DNA from: Mayamaea pseudoterrestris
Lineage: Eukaryota; Bacillariophyta; Bacillariophyceae; Sellaphorales; Sellaphoraceae
Assembly: GCA_027923505.1 (NCBI GenBank)
Contig: BROI01000019.1
Span: forward strand, 124,001-188,000
DNA: 64,000 nucleotides
Reading direction: 5' to 3'
How positions within the stretch are numbered: the stretch's first letter is position 1; each line of letters starts with the position of its first letter. The position numbers and the translations under genes are program-made. The notes under the pieces are model-generated. The model did no database searches and had not been told where the DNA came from. It worked only from the letters and a program-made list of their open reading frames with translations. Below, in pieces: positions 9,332 to 21,343 of the stretch.

Positions 9332-12300
9332 ATGAATTATTCCTATCGCCAGCAGGCTCCGGCTCCAGTCATGTCCAATCCAGTGATTGACCAAGAGTAC
9401 GACTATGGACCATCCTCGTCCTTTCACTCGTCCGCCTACAATGGTTCTCCAGCAGCAGCTGCTGCCAAGAATACTTCCAAGCAAGCAGCGACGAGTCCGA
9501 CGGTGGATGGAGATGAAGCCTTGCTGGACTTGGCGCAACTGGAGGAGTTGCATCGGGAAGCGGAAAAGATGAAGGCGCTTGGAAACAAGCACATGGCGAC
9601 GCAGGTAAATTACAATGACTTGATGTTAATATGCATGGCGCATGACGGAGAATGTTTACATTTTTACAGCAACATGAATCTCATTCATCATCTCTCATTA
9701 TATCTTCAGGAATACACTCGCGCCTACAATGCCTACTCTGCCGCGCTGCAGCTTTCACCGGTCGGTCCCTCCTCGCACGTGTTTCTGTCGAACCGCGCCG
9801 CTGCCTTACTTTCGCTCAAGCGCTACAATGCCGCCGCCACGGATGCCCGACGGGCCATTGCACTGGCGCCAACCTTTGGCAAGGCGCATGCGCGGCTTGG
9901 ACAGGCGCTGTACTTTCTAAAGGACTACCAAGGCGCGGTGGCTGCCTATGAGGATGCCATTGCGTTTGAACCAGACAATAAAGTGACACTGACGTATTTG
10001 GAAAAGGCCAAGGTGAAGCTCGATAAACAAAAACGTCGCATGAGTGGAGAGGAAACGTCGATTGCTACCAGTGCCGCTGACTCTCATAACAATTACGTTC
10101 CGAGCGTGGCCACGACGGATCCGCAGGCGCACGGCATGGGCGGAAATGGATATCGCAACGTGCGGGGCAATCATGCGCTGGCGGCAGCGGCTGCACGACG
10201 ACTCGTTTCGCCAACGGCGAGTCAAGCTGGTGTGCCGCCGCAGCAGCAGCAATATAGTAGTGCCAAAACGTCGCCAAGTAACTTTGCCACCGGTGGACCA
10301 CCGATGAACCTTGTGCATGGCATGCCAATTGGAAATGGTGGTGGCAGCAATGGATATCGCAACAATAACAATACGGGTAGCGTTTCATTGCTCGGATCAC
10401 AGCAACGCTACCATGATCCAAATGCTGATCCCGACTTTGAGGAAGCTTTGCGGATTCAAATTCAAGCCAACAAGTATCTTTCCAACAAGCATTATAAAAA
10501 CGCCGTTGAGGAATACACTGCCGCCTTGTTCTTGGTGCCGGACGATGTCAATCTCAGTCCCGAGCTCCACTTGGGTCGGGCGCACGCGTTGAATGGAAGT
10601 CGGCGGCATGAGCGGGCCCGCAACGATTGCTTGCTGGCGATTCGACTCAAGCCATCGCCGGCAGCCTACTCGACGCTGGCCAAGTCATACTTTTACATGC
10701 GCGACTATAAAGCGAGTTTGCAGGCGTTTCAGGATTGCATTAGTTTACTGCCACCGGGCGAGTCCTTGGGAATGTTTGATCGAGCATATTACGAAAAGGC
10801 GGAAGCTGCCATTGAAGAGGAGGAGGCGAGTTTGAGCAATACCAGTCCGTCGCGAGGGTTTGGCGGAGGCATCAGTGTGTACTCGAATCGAACCGTTCCC
10901 AAGCTTCCGCCCCCGCGGTTTGTCCCGCGTGACGAAGCTATTCATGCATCTCCCAGCTTGCCAGCCATGCCCAAGCAGTGGCCGCAGCAGTTACCCAAGA
11001 GTCCGACGGCATTTCGATGTGGAGCTGAGCGTCAAGTGACGTTTCTATCAGAGGGACTTGGCATTAAACTAAATCGAGGATCGGATGGCATGGTGCGCGT
11101 CTTGTCAGTTACACCGTCTAGTCCAGGGTCGCCGTTGGTGCGGCGGGGAGATATCGTTCCCGGTGATGTTGTACGAGAGTGTGCCGGCGTTGACCTACGA
11201 CGTCCGATTACGAATATTATGTGGGGCGATACCGTCGCTCTCGTTAAAATGGCTTCACGGCCGATCACCTTTGTTGTGGCCAAGGAACTAAGTGAGGTGC
11301 CACCAGTCGTTCAAGAAGAACTAAAACGTGCCAGCGCGGCGAATAGCCCGACAAACAAATCTTTGACTCCGCAGCGGCCTTCCAATGCGAGTGGTGACGA
11401 AGCTGTGCGAAAAATGGACGACAAGTTTTCGTCGGAAGTACGTTTTATTTGAGTTAGCTGCATCATTGTATATGACTACCAATTGCAAACAATTGGTTGC
11501 TCACCTACTCAATTGTATACTATCGTCAGCTGATGTAATATTTTGTTGCCACAGGCTATGTCAAACGATCCGCTGGTAGGCGAAAACCAGCTGCATGAAT
11601 CATCAACAATAGAGACCGTCGTGTCTACCGGTAGTACTGGTGTCGAGCTATCACCGGAAAATAGGTCAAATGAAGAGTCGTTGATAACTCTGTCGGACGA
11701 TGTATCTTCATCAGTTCCGACAAGTGAACGGGTGGAGTCAACGAATAAGGCTCGACAGGAGACGTGTGACGTTGCAGAACGGACAAACCACTCGAATGAT
11801 GCTTTGATCACATATGCATCCCAAGCAGCCGTTCCAACGGATCTTCTAGCTTCCGAGTCACTCCAAATGAGAGGTTTAGAAGATCGACTTATTGGAGGCG
11901 AGATATTGTTTATTGCTCCCCCATCGAATTTTGGATGGGACAATCTTCGATGGCTCTCCTACTCGGGAATACGGAAAGTTGCTTTCGCCCAGCTTGGATA
12001 TCGATACTTCGAAAAGGCGAGGAAGCAGCTATTATGGTCAACCGAGACTTCATCCTACCAGAAGCGGCTGTTGGCGATTTACGATGAACCTAGTCTGATT
12101 TTGATACTGCGAAGGCCTGACAATGAGACGGAGCTGGTAGACGTGCTTGGACTCTCAGATCTAGATGATTTAAATGATGATCACTCGCTGGAAGCTTACT
12201 GGATTGTTGAGTCAGTGGTCGAACCCACAGCCTGTGCTTTAAAGCTGTCTACGTTAACCAGCGTATGTTCGATCCATTCGCCTAACGCGGACGAGCGACG

Positions 12301-14299
12301 CCTGTCATGTTTTGAGCTGCTAACGCCGGTTGAAACCATAGTATTTTCAGCTGTGCGAGTTCGAGAAGGTATTAAGCACTCGGAGCGGTCTTTTGGCGAC
12401 AGTGGCGCTTTTCTTGAGACATCGGCGACGGAGACAGCGTTGAGCAAGAAGCTCTGTTCTTCGCACGAGCAATCAAATCTCCTTGGTACCCCAGGGTCCG
12501 ACCTCTCTTGGAAGCACCAAATTATTCAAGGCACACTCCACGCTGTTGTTGTTTCTGGGAATCATAAATTGCTCGAAATGTCGCTACAGCTTGCTATGAT
12601 GCGAGCACAAGCGGATGCTGATGGATTCGCCGACATTAGTAAGTTGTCTCCGCGCATAATTGACGAGCAAGATGAGAGCGGGCTTACGCCACTCTATTAT
12701 GCCGTTACAAGGAAAATGAATCAGGCCGTTGCTTTGCTAGTGAAGGCTGGAGCGAGCACTGATTTTCGGGATGCCACTAGCGGCGAGACACTTGTGCATA
12801 TCAGCGCCCGACTGCATGACGACAAGTCCCTGTCAATTCTCTTAGCCTCTGAGTTGCCCCGGCCTAATCCTAATGCACTCGATGCTATGGGACGGACCCC
12901 AATGCATCTTGCTTGTCTCGATGGCAACGACGACTCGTTGTGCTTAGAACGCTGTCTGATGTCGCTTGAGGCTTGGGGTGGCAAAGTATTGATTCAAGAT
13001 TCCCTTGTTCCCGTTCAATCGCCGCTTGCTCGTATAGCTTCTCTTTGGCAGGCAGATAGGTTGTCTGTGGTTCTTCGTCATGTGCCTTTTCGACTACCGT
13101 TTCAACTAGACGATTCTCTTCGCGACAGTACCTTGTCGCTTGGAGCTCTTTACGAATATCCAGTTCATTCCGCTGTTGCCGCTTTTAACAGTATTTTACC
13201 AAAAACAGACGACACGACTCAGGCTGATAGCCATTTGATAAGAACTTTACGCGTTTTAATTGACCATGGCTTTGAAACTAACGAGCGCATGGATCGACTT
13301 CCGACTGTTGACACAGAGTTTGTGGGTTTCACCCCCCTCCAGATTCTGGCAATTCTCTCGCTCCGTTTAAAAGGAAATATCGATACACAGCAGAGAAAAG
13401 CGCATCTCCTCTCTCACAACCATGGCAGAGACGTTGCGCTGTTTCTGGTTTCGAATGGGGCAAGAATTATGATGGAGGCGCCGATCTCACGTCGGCCTAT
13501 TCTAATGGCATCTCCCTCAACAGACCAACTCAGTGCAGTCGACAATGACGAACATGTCAGCACTATTGCCTGGACTTCAAAGAATGATTTGTATCATGCT
13601 CTTGGAGTGGATGACGAAGCTGTAAAGCAAGCTTGGGCATGGTGGAAGGATTTACAATCAGCTCCGGCCTGCCCAACGCTCAACCTTTTGGATAATGATG
13701 CTTTGGATTTTCCAAACATCAACGGAATTGGTGGAAATAACGAAAAGTCGTGTGCGGTCTGCTGGAAACAATTTGGGGCGTTTCTTAATCGAAAACACAA
13801 ATGTCGTGTCACCCGACGCTTCGTATGCGATGAATGTTCTACAAAACGAGTGATTCGAGGAGAGAAGCACTACAGAGTTAGTGACGGACAATACATGCTT
13901 GCTCGAGCGGATGCGTCGTTTATAGATCGACATCCGCCAACCAAAATACAATCACATAGCGCAGACCAAGTGGAATCTACAGCTAAAGGGTATCCCGCGA
14001 ATAATCAGTTTAAACGTCGAGAAGCAGATGACCAAACGAACCGAAACGTTTTATTTGGTGGTGTGCTCAGTCAAGCTGCAGAATTAATCTTTGGCGAAGA
14101 TGCGGCGCAAGACCGCTCGTCTGCCTCGCTCAGTGGCCTTGCGGCCTCGCTTGGTGAGACGCGTGAGGCACTGAACCAACGAGGGGATAAACTAAGCCAA
14201 TTGGGCGACAAGAGCGCCGATCTCGTGGATGCCAGCGAGAGCTTTGCGAAAATGGCGAAAGAATTGGCCAAGCAGTCTGAGCGTGGAATTTTTTGGTAA
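9332..14299 (+). CDS. TPR-PDZ-ankyrin-FYVE-like-SNARE-like scaffold protein
   Basis: Three exons, 1581 aa. Intron 1 is 9605-9709 (GTAAAT...TATCTTCAG, 105 nt); removing it restores a canonical TPR across GNKHMATQ|EYTRAYNAY. Intron 2 is 11438-11554 (GTACGT...TTGCCACAG, 117 nt), phase 0 on both sides. Order: TPRs ~75-200, a Gly/Asn/Gln-rich linker, a second TPR block ~331-460, PDZ ~533-613 (EGLGIKLNRG, RRGDIVPGDVV), an unassigned region after 740, ankyrin repeats ~993-1150, a zinc-finger of FYVE type with some ligands missing ~1399-1450 (CAVC ... RKHKCRVTRRFVCDEC), and a C-terminal R-SNARE-like helix ~1526-1581 (ALNQRGDKLSQLGDKSADL). The parts suggest a membrane-traffic scaffold; that is inference. 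A split into two genes (second ATG at 11558) is possible but leaves good splice sites unexplained. Confidence 0.72.
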
Positions 14300-14353
14300 C
14301 GAGTATTACTAAAATTGCATATGTATGCTATTTTGTAAGTTTTATAAATAAGT

Positions 14354-17300
14354 CTATGCGTAATAGTGAGGAGTACTCGTAACGTCTTCGAAAGCTTCCA
14401 GTTGCTCTTGCGTGAACATGCTCCGGTGAACGTCCCAGCTATCAGACATGTGCGTTCGCTTGTACTCTGCACAGCATTTCTTTACAGTGTCACGAACTCC
14501 CAGCGGTGCACTTCGTTCGAATGAATGCTTTGAAATCGCCTCCAGTGCTTGCGGTACATACGATGGAGTCTCGTATGGTTGTGACATGATGGACGAGACA
14601 AGGAAAAAGACCGAGACTTGCTGATCATGCGACCTTTTCTTTTCCTGTAAGAAATCTTTTTCCGTGACAAAGGAAACTGTAGCATCCTTTTTGGGTTTTT
14701 TCAGTCTTGTGCGATTAGCCAGCTTGGCATAACTATCGACCTTTCGAGCGACATTAGTTGTCGGCGATGCAGCCAGTATGCCAACCAAAGCCGACATTCC
14801 AGCCGATGACACTTCTCGACGCTCGTCAGCTAGCAGGCTAACTGCAATTGTAGTCGCTTTCTCGGCATCTTCTGGTCGTAGTAAAAATTTATGCGCAAAT
14901 TGGAAACATCTTAAAAAGTTTGCACCTCCCAGTCGCACCTGCCACTTTTCGTGCTTGCACGCAAATTCGGTGGCATCTAATAGCTGCACCATATCCTCAT
15001 CTCGTCCATAGGATACCACCGCTGTAATGCTGATATCAGAGATCATGTAACGATAAGCTTTGACAACCTCGGCCTCCAGAGCACGTCGTGTAGTATTTTC
15101 ATCCTGGTCATGTAAAATTCCGTTGCTTATCTCGTCCTCCGATGCCGAATCTAAAGCCTCAAATACCAGCGGAAGCAACGGCACGACATACTCAGAGTAT
15201 TCAAATTTTGACTCCCCAAGATGCACGCAGTAAGATATAAATCGTCGAACGGTGTTCAGGGCGTGACATCTTTCACTAAACTCCCAAGAGTCCACATTTC
15301 GTAAGGACATGATCTTGTGCAATATCATCGAGCTGGGGTCTTTCATTTTGTGGATTAACGGTGCTTCATGGGATATCCCACGCACGGCGCTCCTGACCAA
15401 CCGTCGGTAACTATAACAAATCCAAAACAAAGTGCGCGCAATGTGGTCACGACAGCTGTCAAAGGGATGGCCGAGGGCGCCTGTCAAAAAAGGCAAGAGA
15501 TTGTCATTGATAATGTTCCATAGTTCCGCCCAGCCAAGGTTTAACGATTTGCTTGAATTGCTAGCGAGAGTAAGTGGTGCCACAGGAAGCAATGCTGACT
15601 CGTACCATCTCCAAGAAGTGCATCGATTTCTGACGCTGCACTCGTCCATCTCAATTATTACGGCCGACATCAAGTGCAACCACTTCGACTGTGCCGTAAA
15701 GCCATCTGTTCCAGAATTGTGTCCATTGGTATCAGTCACAGTATCAACGACATGGCTCCCTGAGGCCTTTGACTGCCACAACGTACTTTTGACTTTGTCA
15801 GCTAGCCAGGAGTTTAGATGCATGAAAGAGGTGGCACGCGCATATTGCAGTGAAAATCTAAGTGCATCAAAATAGGCCCCACAAAGCGAGAAAGGGACTC
15901 GCGTTATGGCGTTCTCCAGATGCGGAAGTAAAGTTTCACCCCATACAGCCTCCAGATCACGAGAAGAGCGAATGTAAGTACTAGACACACCCGCAAAAAT
16001 TTCAGCGGCTGTAACCTGCTGATTTCGCTGGTCCTCGCTTGGTGGCGCCGAGGCGAGCTCCTCCGAAAAAAGCAATAGCTTTCTTGTAATGTCGTCCAGC
16101 ACTTGAACGTTATCAATGCTCGAGAGTGCTCTTTCAATTAGCTGGGAATGAGCGATTTTAAATGACCCAAGACTTTGGCTTGTTCGCTGAAACGGAAAAA
16201 GCGACTTCGGCGCAAGGTGGCGCGACGCGTCGCGAATTATGTTCTCTACGCCATTTGACCATTCTGATTTGTGACCGCCGCCGAAGCTTGTGTCTTCCTT
16301 GTGATCGTACACTAGCGCTTGTCCAAAAACCTTACAAAATGAGTCATTAGACAATCGCTGAATGAGCGATTCATGGTTTTGAGCTTGTTGCGGCAATAAT
16401 ATGAGCTTGCCCAGCATGCCAAGTGCTACCCTCTGAAGAGGCTGTCCGTTATTATTTTCAATTAGACTGAAGCATGTGGACCATAAAGCCGCGCACACAG
16501 GTGAATCCTTTTGAATATCTTCTTTGTCAGTGAAGTTTAACAAAAACCAACCAGCAAAGAGCAACATCTTCCAATGCGCCTTTCCACTGTCGGCACTGTC
16601 GCTCTCTTCCGAATCATTTAATTCTGTAGCCAGTTTGTCGGACACAGATAGCATGCCAATGAGGAAAGTGATACACTTGATACGATCGCCTTCGTCTAAT
16701 AAAGTGGTTGCAGGAAGGACATAAATACTTGACCGAAACGGTGAAAAGATAGCTTGGAGGTAGTGCACTACCTTTTGAAGTTCCTCAGCTGGCAGCAATG
16801 TCATTAACTCGTCTGTATAACAAAGTGTCTGTACAAATTTTAAACGCAGGGTCCATGAGCCAAGCAAAAGGCGCACTGATCGAGGCAGAGCGAGAATGGC
16901 ACAAACACCTTTTATTGCTTCGGCAAGTCTCTTCCGTTTCCCTTGCTGGTTGAGTTCGTTGGAAAGCTGCAAACATGACGGAACACCGAACTTTCCATGT
17001 AAATCATTGTCTTGTAAAGCGAGACCGCTCAGTAACCGGGGCACACGCGGACCTAATATCCAACCAAATCGTGTCAGCGCATAGTCGATGACACTGATTG
17101 CTGAGGCCCTTATATGGGTGTTAGAATGACAACAGAGTGCAAACAGACCATCGATAACTCCTTCATAGAGATCCAGTGGTCGACAAGACACCGTCTGTAA
17201 CATAATCTCGCGCGTTGCTATCATATCTGACAATGCATGGTCGACACTAAACAGAATGTTTCGATTCCGGTTCTGATCTCGCTCGTAACGTCTGAGTCTT

Positions 17301-20300
17301 CGAGGAATCTGAAAGCTAGCATTTCGCTGTAATAAATCATGAAACAGTTGAATGCGAGTAACAAGGAGTCGTCGAGAAATCGTTTTTCCGGCATCTTCAC
17401 CGTCTTTGAACAATATGCTTGATGAATTGCCATATTGATTGCCCATTTGTAGAACTTCCACAAGTCTGTCGACTGCTGCGCAAAGTGTAAAATCTGTTGC
17501 CAACTGCTTCTGAGCCTTCCATATCGTCCGTCCCTCCTGGGACCGAAAAGCAGCTCCCCTGCGCGTGAGGAGTAGCAAAGATATGTCGCAGCATTCCTTG
17601 CAAATTTTGGGATCAGAGGCGATGAGCGGCAACGTCTTTCGGTATGGATCATCAGCAGGAAGCGTTGCCGCTGCGTCTGGATACAGTGTGTCTGATGCAA
17701 TAATCGACGACAGTACGATCAATGTACTGCAAAGGCGACCACGGATCCCTCTCAATGCTGAGATGCTCTCTGTTGAAGCGATATCTAGTAAACGCGAGCT
17801 CGACTTCTCGTACGGCACAACGTCAGAATGATTTGCTCCTTCTAACTCACAATCTAAAAGCAAACCCGATCCACCGCGAACGACATAGCGAATAATCCTG
17901 AGACAACGCCGCAAGCCTATTACATCAGTAGTGCTAAGCATTACGCTCCTGCCCGATATGCCAAATTCTTCAGCAGCGTTACAAAGCTCGTCAAGGGGGC
18001 ATATTACGTGACTGGAGAGCAGCTCGGCGAAAAATTCAACGCATGAAATGTCAGGTACATGCCATATTACTTCGTCGCGATGCAACTGAGCCGACCGTCC
18101 TAAAATCAATCTCTTGCTTTTATCCTTGTATAGTCGCGGTCGGTAGTCACTTGAAATTGGGTAGGATTCCGACAAAGTGGCGAGCGTGTGACGAAGCAGT
18201 TTGCACCCAGTTTTCAGCAAATGCCGGTCATTCGAGGCGAGTGCGAACTCAATAGCTTTCGAAATGAGATGTCGGTGCTTGAGAAGTCCCGAGCCCGCTG
18301 ACTTGACAGCGCCCGCCAGACACCGCAACCTATAAATCATCGTCTTCGTTGAAATGTGACTACATTCCCCCGCGAGAGTTCCAATTAAGATATCAAGTCC
18401 CGGACTATCGACTAAACCATCTCGTACAAACCGTGCTGCCGCAGCAGCCTGACAAACAATAGCGACGTCCTTCTCAGCGGACAAGAGAGTCTCCTCTTGA
18501 ATAAAGCGTTCTACGGCCCTGACGGCAACGTCGTGAATCTCATTATCCATAGCTGCAAACAACTGCATCAAACATTCTGTCAGTACCCGTGAGAAATTTC
18601 TTGATTGGTGAACATCCGCAGAAGAGTGCCGGGAAGCAATTCCTGAAGATGACTTTGCTCTCTTTTCTCGCTCGCCTGATGCTCTCAGTAAACCGAACAC
18701 ACGTTCCAGAAACGCTAGTGACCAGTCGCCCATGGCAGCCGATGCTTCTCTCAACAAATCTTCTTCTTTCCCACAAATATCGTCATACGATGCGACATGA
18801 ACGCCCTGTCTGAGAAGTGAAGTATGAGGCAGGCTTTCTACAGCATTAATGTAATCGGGTGAATTACGCGTTGACGAAAAGTATCCAATCAAGTGTTCAG
18901 CGATACTCCTGGTCCCGTCTAACCGGTTTGTATCCCCAATATCGAGATCAAGAACGTTCCATGATTTTGAATTACCACCGATAGGGATCCAAGATGATAG
19001 GCTTCGATAAAGAATAAGCGTCCGAATGCACTTGTGTTGATCATTGCTATCTATCCCAGCAAGGCTCATGCGCAAGATATCCGGTAAACGCGACAATAAA
19101 ATCACCGGATCACTACGCAGCGAGGGCTGGATAAGCCCTGTCAAGGCGGACAAGGCGGCCGGAGCTTGATGGCTCATATTAATTGCTGACGTATCCAAGG
19201 CACTCATCGCAAAATCCAGAAAAGCCGGAGTTGAACGGACTGGATCAATTTGCACCAAATAGAGCATGGCAGCTTCTCCAGCGCGGCCGACGTGGGCATT
19301 TTTGCTGTAGATTGCTTGCTGGCATAGTGGTAGTAAAGCATCTAACAATATAACAATCTCGTTAGCAGGCACGTCTGCTCCACTCGCCCCTGATAGATTC
19401 ATCACAAACTCGCTCGCTAGCTCTGGATGAGTTGCTCGCAACGCCTCCAACCCCGCTGCTTCGCCACATCGGCAACACAATTCAAATGCAAAGTAATGTA
19501 GAAATGCCCCAAGTGTAAACGTCCAAGGACCAATATTGCTCGGATTAAAGTAAGGAGTCACGAAGGACAAGAATCGCAAAACATCACCTGTGCCTTCCGA
19601 GACACAAGGCGCTGTCGACCCTTCAGCTTTGTGCTTTAACCCACTTCCCAAACCTGACACCAATAGTTTAACAACCTTAGCAATAAAATCAATACCTTCC
19701 TCATAAGACGAGTTGGATCCTGCAAACGCCTTTAACCGCGACGGACATGCCCTTGAACGCGGATTGGGTGCTCTCGGAAAGCTCTTGTCCATGGCTGTTC
19801 CACCAATCGGCAGCTGCAGCCAGTACTGTGCATGCGTCAGGAGCCGGCGGCGAATCGGTCCCCAGTCGTACTTTGACGACGAAACATGCTTGCGAGCCCG
19901 ACAGAGGAGCGTCAACCATAGAAAATCGTACTCGGGACACCGTTCGATGTTTGTCCAGCATTCGAGCCACTCCGGCAAGACTTTTTCGTAGTAAGCGGAC
20001 GAGCATCGGGACGGCTGAAACAAGTACAACATGATGCTTCCTCGATAGCAGGCATGAGTATGCGAATGATACATGCAGTCCGTCCGCACCATGTTCCACA
20101 CCTCGTTGGCGGTGGCGTCGTTTCGTTGATCAAAAAAGTGGCGCGCATCCCGAATCATTTGACTCGTTCGCTTCACAATGTTGGATTGACGCGTGTGCGA
20201 GTCCGACGGCGAAGCGGACTGCTTGTGCTCGTCCAAGTAAGGTGCGGTTCGTAACAGGGCTCGCAGAAAGGACTTCCAGTGCAAGACAAGTCTGATTCGT

Positions 20301-21214
20301 TCAATATCGTCGCCGTCGCCCTTGCCAGGAACGTACAATGCCGCATTCGAAACGGCACGAAGCGGACCTTTGTTGGACAAAATATTGATAATAATAGAAA
20401 GAAGAACTTCGCGCGTCGGTGTTGGCAAGGCGAACGGCCGTTCCAACTCGCAATCCAGCGCCTCCTTTTGGGCGGTGTACGTTTGTTCGGCTGCATCGTC
20501 AGTTGTGGCTTGCTGCTCAGACTCTTCATCCTTGCCAAGAGTATAACTTCCATCATTTCCATTAACAATGACTACTTGACCAACCGACTCGAAATGCAGC
20601 TCGCGTGTCTCTGCATCATAACTGGCCATGACAAGATTCAACAAGTGCAGCAACACATTGGAAAGCTGCGTCTGCGAAAACCCGCTGTATTTGAGCTGCT
20701 CCAGTCCCGTCCACTGCGCCTGCAGTCGAGCGCACTGCTTGCCGAGCGTGGAAAGTTTGCAGGTGCGACTTGTGGAGCTGCTGCTGGATGACGACGTTGC
20801 GCTGGATGGAGCATCCGGCAAACCGGCGTCACCATACTCGTCGTCGTCATCGTCGTCATCCATGGCAGAGTCAATTGCTTCCTGGTCAAACCTATTGCCT
20901 TGCTGCTCAGACTCTTCGTTGGCAGACGATATATATAGCATTTCTGGTGTTAGCTGGATTGACATGGCAAGCTGGTAAAGTTCTTTCGCCTTGATCTCGC
21001 AATAGGTTGTAATATAGGGAATTCCAGTCTCCGGATCCTTGTGATGGTCTGGCAGGTTGTAGTGAAAGGCATGAGGCTGCACGAATGGTGGTGTTTCGTT
21101 GCTGGTCTCGTCATGCTTGGTAGGCAATGATAATGATGGAGGAGTGAAAGTGCTCGTCGATGAAGCTGCAGGACGTGTCGTCATATCCAAGTCCATCGGA
21201 TCGTCGTCTTTCAT
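14354..21214 (-). CDS. PSME4: Proteasome activator PA200/Blm10
   Basis: A single 2286-aa frame from ATG 21214-21212 to a stop at 14354. Family members cap the 20S proteasome core and open its gate, acting in nucleus and cytosol in histone and peptide turnover. The diagnostic part is the C-terminus: a KKCCAEYKRTHMSDSWDVH stretch, then FTQEQLEAFEDVTSTPHYYA, which matches the conserved PSME4/Blm10 C-terminal domain and ends in the YYA (HbYX-type) tail that docks in the alpha-ring. The rest is a long helical HEAT-like solenoid, as in the family. An acidic run (AMDDDDDDDEYGDAG) lies near residue 120. It is longer than human PSME4 (1843 aa), mostly through N-terminal and low-complexity inserts. It converges with the TPR/PDZ gene, stops 54 bp apart. 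Confidence 0.92.
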   Translation of the reverse strand: MKDDDPMDLDMTTRPAASSTSTFTPPSLSLPTKHDETSNETPPFVQPHAFHYNLPDHHKDPETGIPYITTYCEIKAKELYQLAMSIQLTPEMLYISSANEESEQQGNRFDQEAIDSAMDDDDDDDEYGDAGLPDAPSSATSSSSSSSTSRTCKLSTLGKQCARLQAQWTGLEQLKYSGFSQTQLSNVLLHLLNLVMASYDAETRELHFESVGQVVIVNGNDGSYTLGKDEESEQQATTDDAAEQTYTAQKEALDCELERPFALPTPTREVLLSIIINILSNKGPLRAVSNAALYVPGKGDGDDIERIRLVLHWKSFLRALLRTAPYLDEHKQSASPSDSHTRQSNIVKRTSQMIRDARHFFDQRNDATANEVWNMVRTDCMYHSHTHACYRGSIMLYLFQPSRCSSAYYEKVLPEWLECWTNIERCPEYDFLWLTLLCRARKHVSSSKYDWGPIRRRLLTHAQYWLQLPIGGTAMDKSFPRAPNPRSRACPSRLKAFAGSNSSYEEGIDFIAKVVKLLVSGLGSGLKHKAEGSTAPCVSEGTGDVLRFLSFVTPYFNPSNIGPWTFTLGAFLHYFAFELCCRCGEAAGLEALRATHPELASEFVMNLSGASGADVPANEIVILLDALLPLCQQAIYSKNAHVGRAGEAAMLYLVQIDPVRSTPAFLDFAMSALDTSAINMSHQAPAALSALTGLIQPSLRSDPVILLSRLPDILRMSLAGIDSNDQHKCIRTLILYRSLSSWIPIGGNSKSWNVLDLDIGDTNRLDGTRSIAEHLIGYFSSTRNSPDYINAVESLPHTSLLRQGVHVASYDDICGKEEDLLREASAAMGDWSLAFLERVFGLLRASGEREKRAKSSSGIASRHSSADVHQSRNFSRVLTECLMQLFAAMDNEIHDVAVRAVERFIQEETLLSAEKDVAIVCQAAAAARFVRDGLVDSPGLDILIGTLAGECSHISTKTMIYRLRCLAGAVKSAGSGLLKHRHLISKAIEFALASNDRHLLKTGCKLLRHTLATLSESYPISSDYRPRLYKDKSKRLILGRSAQLHRDEVIWHVPDISCVEFFAELLSSHVICPLDELCNAAEEFGISGRSVMLSTTDVIGLRRCLRIIRYVVRGGSGLLLDCELEGANHSDVVPYEKSSSRLLDIASTESISALRGIRGRLCSTLIVLSSIIASDTLYPDAAATLPADDPYRKTLPLIASDPKICKECCDISLLLLTRRGAAFRSQEGRTIWKAQKQLATDFTLCAAVDRLVEVLQMGNQYGNSSSILFKDGEDAGKTISRRLLVTRIQLFHDLLQRNASFQIPRRLRRYERDQNRNRNILFSVDHALSDMIATREIMLQTVSCRPLDLYEGVIDGLFALCCHSNTHIRASAISVIDYALTRFGWILGPRVPRLLSGLALQDNDLHGKFGVPSCLQLSNELNQQGKRKRLAEAIKGVCAILALPRSVRLLLGSWTLRLKFVQTLCYTDELMTLLPAEELQKVVHYLQAIFSPFRSSIYVLPATTLLDEGDRIKCITFLIGMLSVSDKLATELNDSEESDSADSGKAHWKMLLFAGWFLLNFTDKEDIQKDSPVCAALWSTCFSLIENNNGQPLQRVALGMLGKLILLPQQAQNHESLIQRLSNDSFCKVFGQALVYDHKEDTSFGGGHKSEWSNGVENIIRDASRHLAPKSLFPFQRTSQSLGSFKIAHSQLIERALSSIDNVQVLDDITRKLLLFSEELASAPPSEDQRNQQVTAAEIFAGVSSTYIRSSRDLEAVWGETLLPHLENAITRVPFSLCGAYFDALRFSLQYARATSFMHLNSWLADKVKSTLWQSKASGSHVVDTVTDTNGHNSGTDGFTAQSKWLHLMSAVIIEMDECSVRNRCTSWRWYESALLPVAPLTLASNSSKSLNLGWAELWNIINDNLLPFLTGALGHPFDSCRDHIARTLFWICYSYRRLVRSAVRGISHEAPLIHKMKDPSSMILHKIMSLRNVDSWEFSERCHALNTVRRFISYCVHLGESKFEYSEYVVPLLPLVFEALDSASEDEISNGILHDQDENTTRRALEAEVVKAYRYMISDISITAVVSYGRDEDMVQLLDATEFACKHEKWQVRLGGANFLRCFQFAHKFLLRPEDAEKATTIAVSLLADERREVSSAGMSALVGILAASPTTNVARKVDSYAKLANRTRLKKPKKDATVSFVTEKDFLQEKKRSHDQQVSVFFLVSSIMSQPYETPSYVPQALEAISKHSFERSAPLGVRDTVKKCCAEYKRTHMSDSWDVHRSMFTQEQLEAFEDVTSTPHYYA

Positions 21215-21343
21215 CTTAACCGCAAAATGAACTTTTCAACAAACTATGCAGCAAAACAAGGAAGATGAAGGATCAATAAGAAAAATTTGATAGATGCCTG
21301 CCGAGTGGTATCGGACATCAATTGAAACATCGTCAAACAGTCT

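Noticed and set aside
11555-14299. Treating the second half of the scaffold as a separate gene from ATG 11558
   Set aside because: A consensus donor and acceptor join the two halves in phase and there is no room for a promoter between them; kept as the stated alternative.
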